This document shows positions 1 to 11,458 of a stretch of 64,000 nt of DNA, piece by piece. Within the stretch, counting starts at the first letter, position 1; every line of letters starts with the position of its first letter. Position numbers and translations under genes: made by a program. The stretch lies in NCBI RefSeq assembly GCF_018873765.1, contig NC_057917.1, positions 55,486,464 to 55,550,463 on the forward strand, read 5' to 3'. The DNA comes from Telopea speciosissima (Eukaryota; Streptophyta; Magnoliopsida; Proteales; Proteaceae). A model generated the notes under the pieces. The model was not told where the DNA came from and searched no databases. It saw only the letters and a program-made list of their open reading frames with translations.

Positions 1-1089
1 GGGATCTTATTAGCGTGATCACATGCTAGCTGTACATTCCTTCCTTCTTCTCCATATCTTCTCTCTATGTTTGTAATTTCTTCTCCATATCTTCTTTCTA
101 TCTTACCCATATTGGTTTTGACAGATCTATAGAATTACTTCTAAAGTATTTCACCATTATAAATGAGTTTCTGCTTATCTAGTTTTAATATCTTCTTTTC
201 AAACAGTTCTTTTGATTAGTTCGGGTTTTTCCCATTACTGGTTTGATCTAAGGCTATCAACAATATAGTTGTTGGATCATAATTTTTTTGTTACAACTCT
301 TAAGAGTTAAGACTGCAAAGTGATTGCAGTGTAACTGATTGCAGGACAATAGGTTGCCCTAGAAAATCTCCATATCCTTGTCATTATCTAGGGACCCATT
401 AGTCTTCGGCTTTTCGCTCTTGCAATTTCACCCATTCAAAGGGAAAACTGATGGTGGCAGGCCATTAGAATCTCTGGAAGAATGTTATCCCACACTTTTA
501 ATTTTATCTAGGGCTCACCGATACTATTACCTAGTTGATGTCGGGTTTAGTCTGTCAATTAAGTGTGAATTAAGGATTTTTTTGGCATTCCATGCTCTGT
601 TATCTTTGTTGTACAAGCCAACCTTTGTCCTCTGTTATTTGTTTTACAATACCTTATTAATACATTTATCTGTTATTTTTAAATTGATAATTCTTTCTGT
701 GGTGAGGAAAGACATGCATAGCTTAGGCCTTGTATCAGTATTACTTCGAATAGAGTTGATTGGAGGGAAAGGAGCCATGTAGCCAACCCCATTTAGTTGG
801 CTGAGTTTGAATGCTTTGGAACTTTGAATGGACTTTGGTTGAGCCATTTTTGGTTGCAAGTTTGATTCTTCTCCTATAAATTTCTCCAATTTCATGTCTT
901 TCTTATTTGAAGTTACTGGGTATTGCATTAATGCAGTCTTTAAGCCAGATTTAATGACATATTGATCATTTAGCTAGTTCATCTTGTATATTTTTGTTTT
1001 GTTCGGTACTTATATTTTGTCATAGATAACTCTGGTGGTGGTAGAAAGTTTCATTTGGTTCTGATTTCTGCTTTTCTGTACCTCTACAG
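1..1089 (+). other. Intron of HACL (3' part)
   Basis: AT-rich sequence before the last HACL exon, ending in a pyrimidine tract and CAG. I see no further HACL exon in it. ORFs here have no recognisable protein similarity. The only structured piece is the RTE/SINE-like tail at about 751-830. Confidence 0.7.
751..830 (+). repeat. RTE-clade LINE / SINE 3'-tail fragment
   Basis: The stretch contains GGAGCCATGTAGCCAACCCC followed by ATTTAGTTGG. This closely resembles the conserved 3' end of plant RTE-type LINEs and the SINEs that share it (consensus around CCATGTAGCCGACCCC). Only the tail is present, inside the HACL intron. The flanking duplication was not resolved. The call rests on memory of the consensus. 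Confidence 0.5.
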
Positions 1090-1404
1090 ACATTGGTGCG
1101 GTACCAGTTGCCTGTTGTTGTTATTGTTTTTAATAATGGTGGTGTATATGGTGGTGATCGGAGGAACCCTGAAGAAATCACTGGGCCTTACAAGGATGAT
1201 CCTGCTCCTACTTCTTTTGTTCCTGGTGCAGCATATCATACTCTAATTGAAGCTTTTGGAGGGAAAGGATATCTTGTTGGGACACCAGAAGAACTGAAAT
1301 CTTCCCTCGCTGAATCATTTTCAGCACGAAAGCCAACTGTAATAAATGTAACTATTGATCCCTATGCTGGAGCAGAAAGTGGTAGAATGCAGCATAAGAA
1401 TTGA
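1090..1404 (+). CDS. HACL: 2-hydroxyacyl-CoA lyase, final exon (partial gene)
   Basis: This is the 104-residue C-terminal exon of a thiamine-diphosphate-dependent lyase of the HACL/oxalyl-CoA decarboxylase family. The family cleaves 2-hydroxyacyl-CoA to formyl-CoA and an aldehyde during peroxisomal alpha-oxidation. The exon follows a clear acceptor (polypyrimidine, CTACAG) at 1089 and begins T-L-V-R-Y in phase 0. Seen directly: VVVIVFNNGGVYGGDRR, whose NN closes the family's TPP/Mg2+ motif; DPAPTSFVPGAAYH; LIEAFGGKGYLV; and the terminal stretch GAESGRMQHKN before TGA. This ending is typical of plant HACL as I remember it, and there is no canonical SKL-type peroxisomal tripeptide. The upstream exons, including the rest of the TPP domain, lie left of the window. 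The frame is clean and nothing suggests a pseudogene. Identity is from remembered family sequence, not a search. Confidence 0.9.
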   Translation, partial: TLVRYQLPVVVIVFNNGGVYGGDRRNPEEITGPYKDDPAPTSFVPGAAYHTLIEAFGGKGYLVGTPEELKSSLAESFSARKPTVINVTIDPYAGAESGRMQHKN

Positions 1405-2411
1405 GGTAGGACTTTCCAGTTTCTGTGTGGATTTGTGTTATCAGCTCTGGCCAGTCAAATTGTCATTGTACCAAAACCTTTTGAGGCCACATCAACACTT
1501 TTTGCTAGCACTGGCCACTCATATGGAAAGTTGTAGTGTAGCCCATTGATGATTGATCCCAATAAATTCTATGCCATATTTTGCAGAGTATCAATTCAAG
1601 ACCCTTTCTCTATATTCAGTACAATGCTCGACTTTATTCACTTACTAAGCTTCTATTTGAGTTTCATTTGTTGAGGGCAAAAAGAAATTAGAAAGATAAT
1701 AAAGACAATAACACAAGAACATAAGGTGAAAAGGGAAAGGAAATGGAAGCATATGATTATTATCCTGCCCTCTAATGTGGAAGATGAATGTTATTTGTTC
1801 AGAGCAAATACAGTATCTGAAGGAAATCCCACAAGATAATAAACTCGAAGATTAGAAAAAGCACCAAAATCTTCTATCACCACTTCTCATATCAGTGCCT
1901 ACGTGTTGTGTTGATTAGGGGTGGGTACCTAATGATAACTCACTCGTGAAATAATTCACATTGTCAATTAACCATATTTGTTGTTTATATTTAATTTGGC
2001 AGAGTAATGTTTACTTACATGGAGGGAAAAGAAATTTAACACATACAATTGCATATTTCAAGACCATTTTTATGGTTAAATAGAGCTTCTGATTTGTATC
2101 TGATTTCAAGTTACTGAGTGAAAGTAGCAGACTGGATGCTGCAACCAATGGCATCATACTTGCCACATATGCACTACTTCACTGCTGTAGCAGTAGCCCC
2201 AATTTCTATGAATCAAAATCATGATCAAGCCTACTAAGAAGCCTTCTGTGATAACCGTGTATATGAAAACACACACTGCTAGTTTCAGCACTCAATTTTT
2301 CTGAAACTCTCCTGTTAAGAGGTGAAGAAAGGGAAACCAATGAGTAATGATAAAATTTCAACAATTTAAACAAGGAAATGGTAGGAAATGTTCCCAATCT
2401 TGTAGGAAACC
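1405..2411. other. HACL 3' UTR and gene-free spacer
   Basis: AT-rich sequence after the HACL stop. The first few hundred bases are presumably 3' UTR. I see no coding similarity, RNA gene or repeat structure in the remainder. Confidence 0.6.
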
Positions 2412-2775
2412 TGTTGGGGTAGGATGTCTTGTATTTGTCGAATGGGTTTGTGGGCTGATCCCGAAGCGTCGTTAAAAGCCCATAGGGCCCGAAGGAGGTA
2501 ATTCGGAAAATTTGTATCTCTTTATTTCTCTATAGATTGTTGCGATGGGATGGGGGCTATTATAGTTGCTGGGAATTCTTTGTAAACACAGAGAGGCATG
2601 ATGAAGAGAGTGTAACCCTTTATCCATTGTTAGTGAAAACTGTTCTCATCTCTCCCATAGACGTAAGCAACTTGTTGAACCACGTAAATCCTTGCATTGT
2701 GGTTGTGTATTATTGTTTCTTCTTTCCATTTATCATGTTTTTTGGATCGTGGACAGGTTTCAGTTTCTACAAAAC
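2412..2775 (+). repeat. Solo-LTR-like fragment
   Basis: Begins TGTTGGGGTAGGATGTC and carries the U5-like block typical of plant copia LTRs: a run with CATCTCTCCCATAGACGTAAG, then a GAACCACGTAAATCCTTG motif. No internal region follows. The right edge and a target duplication could not be fixed, so it may be a truncated or solo LTR. Confidence 0.45.
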
Positions 2776-3185
2776 TTTGTAGCTCTGAGTCCCATGGCGA
2801 GGGATCATAAAGACCAAGGCACATGTGTTTAGGCTGAGGCTTTTGAAGGTTCATCAGTGCTCCAGGATAGAAATCATATAGGAAGTTTTATTGGTTGTAG
2901 TAACAAATTTGAATACATGAGTAGGAATTTTAGCCAATTGAAGGAAATATGTATAAAACTGTAATTTGAAAAATGACTACTTAGTCCATGTATGACTAAC
3001 AAACTAACAAACATTGGTCTGCATTCCACCACTTACTACGATGCTGTTTGAAAACAAACTGCGCAATCTCATGCGGAACAGTTTTTGTAATGGACTAGAG
3101 AGACATACATAACAACAAAAGATCTAAAATCTTATTAGCTCCCTTTGATAGATGATCACATTTTTGAAGTTCTAATAACTCATCT
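2776..3185. other. Gene-free spacer
   Basis: AT-rich sequence between the LTR-like fragment and the decayed LINE. No gene or clear repeat recognised. Confidence 0.5.
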
Positions 3186-4335
3186 TAACTGAATGGACTC
3201 GGGCAAGGAGATCCGATTTTACCCCATGCTCTTTATTATTGCTGAGGAAGTGCTATGTAAGGGTTAACTTAAAATCTCTTACCTCAAATGAGAAGCTAAA
3301 ATTGATCCTAGGACCGTGAGGTACAAATGTTCCTACTCATTTATTGTTTGCTGATGACATTTTTATTTTCATGAATGCATCAATTATAGATGTGCGGGGA
3401 GCCTAAGTGACTTTCTTGAGAAATATCAAGGCTTCTCTGGGCAGTGTATCAATTTGGAGAAAAGCAAGTTTTTCTTGGGAAAACTTCCCTCTTCGAGGAA
3501 ACATGTCATTGTGGAATTGTTTGGGATTCCTATATGCAAATTTCCAACATATTATTGGGGATTCCAATATACAAATTTCCAACCTAAGGGTGAAAATTTT
3601 TGAAGGAAGAGTTAGATAAGAGTTGCTTTTACCAATGACAGGTCATATTAAAGGCTAAATGGTTCGTTGGAAAGGGAAATTATTTTCGATGGCAGGTTGG
3701 GTGGAACTTGTCAAATCTATGATTTCTAGCATTCTGGTGCCTAATTTCTCGTTGTATTGGTAGCCATCAAGATTGATTGTTAGATTAGAGAGGTGGATGA
3801 AAAATTTTATTTGGATTGTGGACATTGAATCATCTAAGTCCATCGTTGTTAAGTGGAATACCGTATGCAGACCGAAGGCTGAAGATGGTCTCGGTCTTAG
3901 GAGGTTGCGAGATATTAATAACGCTCTCTTGTGTAAGTTGGTTTGGCAGATTAAACATGGAGCGTCTGTAATGTGCAAGTTCCTCATAGCTCAATTCTTG
4001 GACTCCCAATAGTAATAGAAGATCTTATGACTCTTCTTCTATTTGACCTTGTATTATAAGAGTTGGAATTTCATTTCTAGTAAGGAGAGGTGGGTTATTG
4101 GAAATGGGCAAAAAATTAATTTATGGAGTGATAGATGGTTAGACAATTCTTCTATTAAGGAGATGTCGGGGTTGCATCTTTCTTATTTTTAGGATTCGTC
4201 TACTATAGTTTCGGATTTTATTGATCACTATAATTGATCCAATTTTTCTAAGGCTCGCTCTAATAATAGGGGGATGGGAAGTAATAATGACCCTGGATTC
4301 TTGAGCGTTTCCTTACATGACCAGAACCATAAATT
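3186..4335 (+). pseudogene. Decayed LINE (L1-type) reverse transcriptase fragment
   Basis: Translation in shifting frames gives pieces of a plant L1-type ORF2. These include an NGLGQGDPI-like RT motif near 3195, and a block around 3773-4010 with RLERWMKNFIWIVDIE, then CRPKAEDGLGLRRLRDIN, which is the region between RT and the zf-RVT domain. Further on, WVIGNGQKINLWSDRWLDN appears near 4090-4150. Several stops and frameshifts interrupt it. Neither end has a poly(A) tail or duplication that I could define, so it is an old 5'- and 3'-truncated copy. Confidence 0.8.
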
Positions 4336-5049
4336 CACCTTAGTGGTCCAGTCTAAGCTCCTAAACATCCACAGCTAGGTTGCCAACTGTTACGTAGGAT
4401 GTCAACAAGTATTCAAAAATTCATATTTGATCCACGTTCGTATCCATTTAGGAGAATTCAAATCCATCTAAAAACTAACCGGATATGAATATGATAATCT
4501 CCTTATCCGATCGATTATTATCTGATTCGTTTAGCAATCCATCGGTAATGAAATGTCTAAGATATATCTTTGTGTCCGTCTATCCAATTAAGTTACCTTA
4601 TTGGATTTTTTTTATCTTATTTTTATAATTTTATAAGTTAAGATAATGTGATTCTTTTTTCAGATTTTCTATTGGTTTATATATATTGTTTTATGCACTA
4701 TGATACATGGAATCACATATCTATTAAAGTAAATACAAGATAAAAACAAAAAGTAAAAAATGGAAGAAAATCAAAGACTAAGAAGAGTAGAAGAAAGAGT
4801 AGTTGTTGAACTCTCAAGTCTCATCAACCCTAACCCTAACCCTTATCACCAAAACGATAAAGAAGTCAACGGATAGTCGAAAAATCGTAAAAGATTTACT
4901 TAATCCCCATAATTAGTTATTGGGCATGCCACCTAAGAAGAAAATAAAAGTTAACTTTCAAAAACACACCAACCTCATTTTTTTTTTTTTTTTTTTTTTT
5001 TTTGAAAAGTTTCGTATTATATCCCAGCCTCTATATGTTGGGATTATAA
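4336..5049. other. AT-rich spacer with short telomere-like run
   Basis: No gene. Contains (CCCTAA)-type units near 4826-4845 and a poly(T) tract near 4979-5002. From 4892 it holds the left arm of the outer inverted repeat described separately. Confidence 0.5.
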
Positions 5050-7320
5050 TTGGAAAAAGGGAAATTATCATCCCCCTCCCCTCTAAGTTTGTCTAATATC
5101 AATCCAATACCCAAGTTTTGAAAAATATCTACCCCCTCCCCTACTTTATAAAGATTATATCAACCGTACCCTAAGTATGTAACGGTGTTAAAAAAAACCT
5201 GTGTAAAGACAAAATTACCCTTTTTAATATCTATTGAAAGCATATGTCTTTCTCCCTTGCTAATGAAAAGACTATATTACCCTTTTACTTCTACCACCAA
5301 AAAAAAAATCTTTTCTTTTCACCGGATTGTTGAATGATCGAACTCCAATCCATTCGTTGTTTTTTTAGCTTTTCTTTTGTTTATGGTTGGTGACTACAAC
5401 CAACAGGTTAATTAATCTGGTTTTCGTCTCTTTAATTACATCCTTTCCCTCAAATCGTTTCGTAAGATTTGGATTCCTGGTTTTGTTTCTCTTCTTTTGT
5501 TTGGCCTTCCAATCCACTGGCCACGATGGATCTGTCAAATTTCAAGAGGAAGTGAGAGAAAGAATGAGAGATTCCTCTGAAAAGTTCGGAGGTTTGAACT
5601 TTGAAGGTGCTGCAACTGCCTGGTGTTGCTAGTTGAAATCCGGTGTGCTTGGCTCGAGTGACGAAGTTGTGTATTATTTAATATAAGTTTGCAATTTTTT
5701 TCCGTTTGAAAATCTAGAAATCTGAATAATAGATTGGATTAGAAAAATGGAAGGCATATGGGTTTGGGATGGAATCAACGTGGGCTGAGGAAGGCTGAGG
5801 TCCCAACTTCCCAACTAAGATCTAGAATAAGTGGAGGTGTAGAAACTAGAAAGAGACGCCCTCTTTGAAGTTTGGTTTTTTGTCTTTTTTTTTCCGGGTG
5901 CGGTGGTTGTGGGATGGAAGAGATGAGGGCGAAACAGGTGACAACGGCGTCGATGGAAGAGATTAGGGCAAAGCAGATGACAATGGCGTCGAGGCCCGCA
6001 TACACGATGTTTTTCGCACATTCTCCTCTCCATGGCTCTTTTGGTTTTGGTTGGGTTTCGTTCCAAGATAAACGGAAACCCAGATCCGGATTTTTCAAAA
6101 AGAAACCCAGACGGAGAAACTTGTGAACGGAGAAGAAGAAGAAGAAGAAGTCGGAGAAACCTGAAGCACTCCCTGCAACGAAGAAGAAACCTGTGAACCA
6201 AGAAGAAGAAAATGGGATTTGATTTTGAGGGAAAACTGATATAAAAAATAAAAAATAAAAAAAAAAGAAGAAGAAGAAGGGGATTTTGGGATTGGAGGGG
6301 TAAAATTGGAATTAAAATAACCTAAGGGTAATTTGGGGTTTTAGATAAATTAGACCTATCCACGTCATCAGTTAATAGTCATTTTTAACGGTTAGGATAC
6401 GATTGATATAATCTTTATAAAGTAGGGGAGGGAGGGGGTAGATATTTTTCAGAACTTGGGTATTGGATTGATATTAGGCAAACTTAGAGGGGAGGCGGAT
6501 GACATTTTCCCTTGGAAAAATTTCTTATTAGATCTCAATCTTCTACATGTTAGGGATAAAAATTGGAGAAGTTTCCTATTAGATTTCAATCTACTACGGA
6601 TAAGAAAATTTGTCTTACATTCATTGTTGGAAAATGTGTGTCACACAGGGTTGGTATTATTGGTGTCGGATTAGTGAATTCGGTATCGGCCGAGATGATC
6701 CCAATCCGGTACAGATCCATTGATATAGCCAAAGATAACAAAAGAATACAAAGTTTTTCCTCCACCCATAGAAGACGGTTCACCCATCATCCTAGGGTCC
6801 ACAAACCCCAATAGGGTTTTAATATTTTTCCAAAAGACCCTCGTGATGCCTTCTCCCATCCTCTCCTGTCCCACGGTGAATGGGATCCCATTCATCGTGG
6901 GTGGAGGGAAACTCCGCCCAACAAAATTTTTATTAAAACAAGGGGGCAAATGCGTTCAATTCAGCTTGATTCACCATTCTAGGTGATTCTGAAACTGATC
7001 CAATACACCTTAAAATATTCTACGTAATTCCGAAACTGATCCAATACACCTTAGAAAAGATTTTCATTGGTTATAAACAAGAATTGAGGTTGGGGTGTTT
7101 TCATTAGTTATAACCGATCAATACACCTTAGAATATTCTAGGTGATTTGGATTATGTAGATTTGTGAAACACGATATTAATGTGAGACTCCAACTTAGCA
7201 ATTATGACAGTTATAATCAGAAGTGAGGTTTTGGGGGAAAAAACGAAAGGTGAGGTTGGGGTGTTTTCGGAAGTTCACTATGGTATGCCCAATAACTAAC
7301 TATGGGGATTAAGTAAATCT
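4892..7320. repeat. Outer inverted repeat enclosing a Mutator-like element
   Basis: The left arm (4892-4977, starting AGATTTACTTAATCCCCATA) is the reverse complement of 7251-7320. The first 38 bases match with only two differences, and both arms end in the AACACACCAACCTCA / AACACCCCAACCTCA block. The left arm has an extra run of about 16 bases. The pair looks like the termini of an older foldback transposon into which the 5059-6511 element later inserted. No outer target duplication was identified. Confidence 0.6.
5059..6511. mobile_element. Non-autonomous Mutator-like element (MULE) with 9-bp TSD
   Basis: Terminal inverted repeats of about 115 bp: left 5059-5174, right 6392-6511. They begin GGGAAA and end TTTCCC, and differ at about a dozen positions. 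The element is flanked by a perfect 9-bp direct repeat TTGGAAAAA at 5050-5058 and 6512-6520, the duplication length of Mutator transposases. No transposase is present. The 1.45-kb interior holds an 81-codon open frame at 5387-5632 with a strongly hydrophobic segment (FGFLVLFLFFCLAF) and a GAA-rich microsatellite near 6128-6150. The interior could include captured host sequence (Pack-MULE), but I do not recognise a parent gene. Confidence 0.85.
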
Positions 7321-7610
7321 TTTCAAAATTAATAATAATGAATGTAACACAAATTTAAAATCTACTTATCTTGTAATTTAGTGGATCTAAGAAATTATCC
7401 CTTCAATGATCCAAATCTGTCCGAAAACTAATAGGATATTATCTGAATCCGTCTAAATATTCGGATACAAATATGATAATGCCACCATCCAACCGAATTC
7501 GATTCATTTACAACCTTACTATGTGCCCTCAAAACATGTTGCGTGCCCTCAATAAATGGCCATAGTTATAATTGGGAATTGAAGGATGATGTAAGTGGAT
7601 AGTTGTGATA
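6521..7610. other. Repeat-rich gene-free spacer
   Basis: No gene. Contains an imperfect roughly 50-bp tandem duplication at about 6512-6600, a short CGGTATCGGCCGAGATGATC stretch near 6680, and repeats of AACTGATCCAATACACCTTA near 6974 and 7034. The right arm of the outer inverted repeat (7251-7320) also lies here. Confidence 0.5.
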
Positions 7611-7625
7611 ATCGTGTATGATTGT

Positions 7626-10600
7626 GGACAAAGACCCTTTAAGTTCGATTCGAGTGTATGTGGCTGCTTCACGAGGAGTGCCATAGAACTGCGACTCATG
7701 CTTGGTCTGTAAATGCTACTAGCTCTGCTGCTCATCGAATTTTATGGAAAACACAGAGGTGTAAAAATGTGTTCAAGAGGTGGAATATTGAAGTTTTTGG
7801 TAATGTTCAAGAGAACATTAGGACCTTGAAGGCCAAGCAGGAACACATACAAGGTCTACCGAAATCCCTTTTTTCACAGCAAGAAGAAAACGATACCCAA
7901 AAACTACTAGAGGATGAGCTACGCAAAGAGGAGGAGATGTGGAAGCAAAAGTCAAGGTTGCATTGGCTGCGACGAGGTGACATGAATACCTCATTTTTTT
8001 CCATGTATCTACTTTACAAAGGAGACACCGCAACAGGATTATTAAATTGAAACATCCTTCGGGTCGTTGGTCTACCACGGAGTCAGAGCTTTCCAACATT
8101 CTTTGCGATCATTTTCAAGCCTTATTTACTTCTGAACCGGTCCATGATGATGCACTGCAATCGGTTTTAGATTCGGTACTGCCAATGGCGACGGAAGATG
8201 TTAATGCTGGCCTTTGCATAGAACCAACAATGGAAGAAGTCCAGAAGGCGTTGTTCGCAATGGCTCCGTTGAAGTCGGCAGGTCTTGATGGCATACCCCC
8301 TGTCTTCTATCAGAGGTATTGGAGTCTGGTTAAAGATGACATTTTCTCTCTTGTAATTGATTTCTTCAGGACTGGTCATATCCCAAAAGAGTTCAACCGA
8401 ACTTATATTTGCCTCATTCCAAAAGTGAGTGTACCTGAAACTGCGGACCAATTCCTCCCTATCAGCCTACGTAATATTCTTTTTAAAATCGTTATAAAGC
8501 TGGTGGTGGATTGTTTGCATGGTGTTTTGGATCAGATTATTGGCCCAAACCAATCGGCTTTTATACCGAATCGCCTCATCTCTAATAATGTTTTTGTGGC
8601 ACTGAAATGTTCCATTATATAAAAAAAAATAGAAGAGAGGTAAAACAAATTTCCCAGCCCTTAAATTGAATATGTAAAAAGCATATGATAGGTTAGAATG
8701 GAAATTTGTGGAAGGAATGTTGTTAAAACTGGGTTTTTGTCAGTTTTGGGTGGATCGTGTGAGGAAATGGTTATATAAAGGGCTCTATCTCCCCTTCTAG
8801 GGGTATAAGGCAGGGTGATCCCATCTCCCCTGCAATTTTTATTCTCTGTTCAAAGGCCCTAACTTCAACTATTTGGCGGGTTGAACAAGCGGGTTCCCTA
8901 CATGGAATCAGGGTGCGGCAAAGAGGAGAGGCCATTGCACACCTTTTATTCGCTGACAACTGTTTGTTATTTTCCAAGGTCAACTTGCAGGAGATAAATT
9001 CTTTGAAAGATAGCCTAGATCTTTATTGTAGAGCAACGGGCCAGGCAATAAACCTGCAAAAGTCATGCCTCACTTTTAGTCCTAATACACACATCAAATT
9101 CCAAAGATGGTTATCAAGAGTTCTAAAAATGCAGTATGCTAATGGGTCATCAAAGTACTTGGGACTACCAGCTGTTTTTGGTTCTTCAAAAAAGGCTATG
9201 TTTGAGGAGGTGAAAGAAAGGACTATAAACAAACTACAAGGGTGGAAGGGACCTTACTCTCTCATGCAGGAAAGGAGGTCTTATTAAAGTCAGTAGTATC
9301 TCCAATGTCAAATTATGCAGGGTCACATTTTAAGTTGCCAGTTTCTTTCCATGATGTGATAAAGAGGGCATCAACAATTTCTATTGGGGGTGGTGCTAGT
9401 GATGTTCGGAAGACCCATAGGATATCTTGGAAGAGACTATGTAGGCCAAAGTCGTAGGAAAATCTGGGGTTTATAGATACAAGGAGGCAAAATCAATCTC
9501 TTCTTGCAAAAGCGGCATGGTGGCTATGGTCCTCACCAGATTCTTCTTGGGCTCGTTTTATTAAGTCCATTTATTTTCCCCACTCAAATTTTTTACAAGC
9601 GAGACTAGGTAATCAACCATCGTGGGGATGGAGGAGTCTTGGAGGGAAGGGATGTGCTATTAGAAGAATTGATGTGGAAAATTGGTGATGGCAAAAGTGT
9701 GGACATTTGGTTGGATATTTGATTGTGAATTTGTTCACGTTTCTAATCTTATAGATCCAATTAGGCGATGTTGGAAAGGGTTTTTACTCCACAGATTATT
9801 TCAGCCTTGTGACATTGAGGCAATCTTAAAGATCTCACTTAGCCTGTTTGAAGAGGAGGATAAACTAATCTGGGGACCAGCAAAAACTGGAGTTTTCACT
9901 GTCAAATCGGCATACTACTTGTTGTCAAAGAAAGAAGAAGAGGAGGAACGTGCAGGGGCTACTTCTTCAAAAACACATCAGTGGGAACAATGCTTCCACC
10001 TGGAACCGGATTTGGTCTATCAGGACTCTTCCAAAAATAAGGACTTTCATGTGGAAGATCTGCAATAATGGAGTTGCCACGGGAGCTGGTATGTTTACTC
10101 GACATATGCCTATAGATCCTTCTTGTATCCATTGCGAAGCAGAGATGGAGATTGCCGATCACCTTATGCTGGACTGCCCATTTGCAAGGGCCGTGTGGCA
10201 TGGCAGTGCCTTACAGTATTCTCCTTCAACAAATCTGGTTCCAAAATTTACTGATTGGCTTTGTAGCTGGGACTCTCTTCTTCGAGTTGACAAGAGGAAG
10301 GTGCGGGAGGCTTTGTCTGGAGTCTCATTTCTGTGTTGGTACCTGTGGCGAGCACGCAATGAGGTCGTTTTCAATGGGAAGATATGGTCCCCTATGGAGG
10401 TAATTACTGTAGCTGAAAAGGCTTTTATTGAGTGTAATTCTGCAAAGACACACCCAACTTCTGTGGGCAACTCAAATCAGTCAAGGAGCGGCACTGTAGT
10501 ACAGCAGTGGAGTCCTTAACTGTGATTGTAGCACTGCAGCAAGGGAAATCAAAAGGTGGATTGGGTTTGATTTTTAGAGCTTCTTGCCATTCGGCTTGCA

Positions 10601-10944
10601 CTCACAATGGCCATTGCGTCGACCTACTCTCAAATCTGTATCGAGACTGATAGCAAAGAGGCGGTGGAGTATATTCAAAGCCACAGTAAACTCCCTCATA
10701 TTGGTCGTGCAGCCTTGGTCTCAGATATGAGAAGGCTTTCTCAATCCTTTGGTTCTTGTTCTTTTTTATGTATTCCACGGGGTGTTGCTGATGTCCTGGC
10801 TAGGAAGGCCCTATCACTTGTGTATGATGGACTGACTATTATCCACTCAGTAGCTTCATGAACTTTACTTTGTATTTCTGAAGCTGCTGCTTGTACACAC
10901 TCCCCCTATCAGTAAATTTCTCCATTACCCCAAAAAAAAAAAAA
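7626..10944 (+). mobile_element. 5'-truncated L1-type LINE with poly(A) tail and TSD
   Basis: A 3.3-kb non-LTR retrotransposon whose insertion is bounded by a 15-bp direct repeat: ATCGTGTATGATTGT at 7611-7625 and the same with one mismatch at 10945-10959, directly after the poly(A). The 5' end falls at the end of the endonuclease region (RPFKF then WLLHEECH), so ORF1 and most of the endonuclease are missing. Order seen: linker (7658-8040), reverse transcriptase (about 8220-9000; KSAGLDGIPPVFYQ, NQSAFIPNRLISNNVF), zf-RVT (9950-10200; PSCIHCEAEMEIADHLMLDC) and RNase H-like tail (10607-10861; ICIETDSKEAVEYIQ). The catalytic FADD box reads FADN near 8950, and there are frameshifts near 7995, 9280 and 9700 plus stops near 8620, so it is inactive. 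Confidence 0.93.
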
Positions 10945-10959
10945 ATCGTGTAGGATTGT

Positions 10960-11458
10960 AACTGTAAAGGAATCCCGCTCATAGTTAGCTATTTATGTGG
11001 CAGAGGAATACATTCTTTATCTAAAAAAAAACAGGAAAAGAATGAATTACCAAGATTATCTTATTACCTATAATTTCTCTTCCAGAGAACGAGGCATGAC
11101 TTCCTCTATTGAGTCAAACTTATCTGATTCTCTCTTCTCTTCGGCAAAATAGGGAAACACAACTCTATTTACCAACCATCAACTTAACATCCATCCAGAC
11201 AGTTTTTCCAAGACATGTTAGTTATTCTGGATTTTCTAATTTGAGGAGGTTCAAAGATGGAGGTTGATCCAGCTAAGAGAAAATGTGGACTAATGAAGAA
11301 GCGCGCTGTATTCTTAAGGAAATTTCAGTTTTGTAAGTTGCAACAGCTTCCAAAAGAAGAATTCTCCTTCTTTCCTTTTTTTAAGGCAAAGAAGAGACGA
11401 GAGAGAGAGACAGAGAGAGGTTTGACAATAATAGCAAGAGAAGCAGAGGGAGTTGAGG
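10960..11458 (+). promoter_or_regulatory. NPF upstream region and 5' UTR
   Basis: Gene-free 0.5 kb between the LINE and the NPF start codon. The last 60 bases are a GA-rich microsatellite (about 11399-11420) typical of plant 5' leaders. The open frame from 11257 is out of frame with NPF and has no recognisable similarity. No unambiguous TATA box could be assigned. Confidence 0.5.

Noticed and set aside
378..782. 134-codon frame in the first kilobase
   Set aside because: No family resemblance, lies in the HACL intron and overlaps the RTE-tail repeat.
4826..4846. Possible interstitial telomere repeat
   Set aside because: Only about three CCCTAA units, and not the plant CCCTAAA unit; such short runs are common.
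5815..6201. 128-codon minus-strand open frame inside the Mutator-like element
   Set aside because: Arg/Leu-rich reading of a GAA/CTT microsatellite and CCAT-rich sequence; no recognisable domain and overlapped by other frames.
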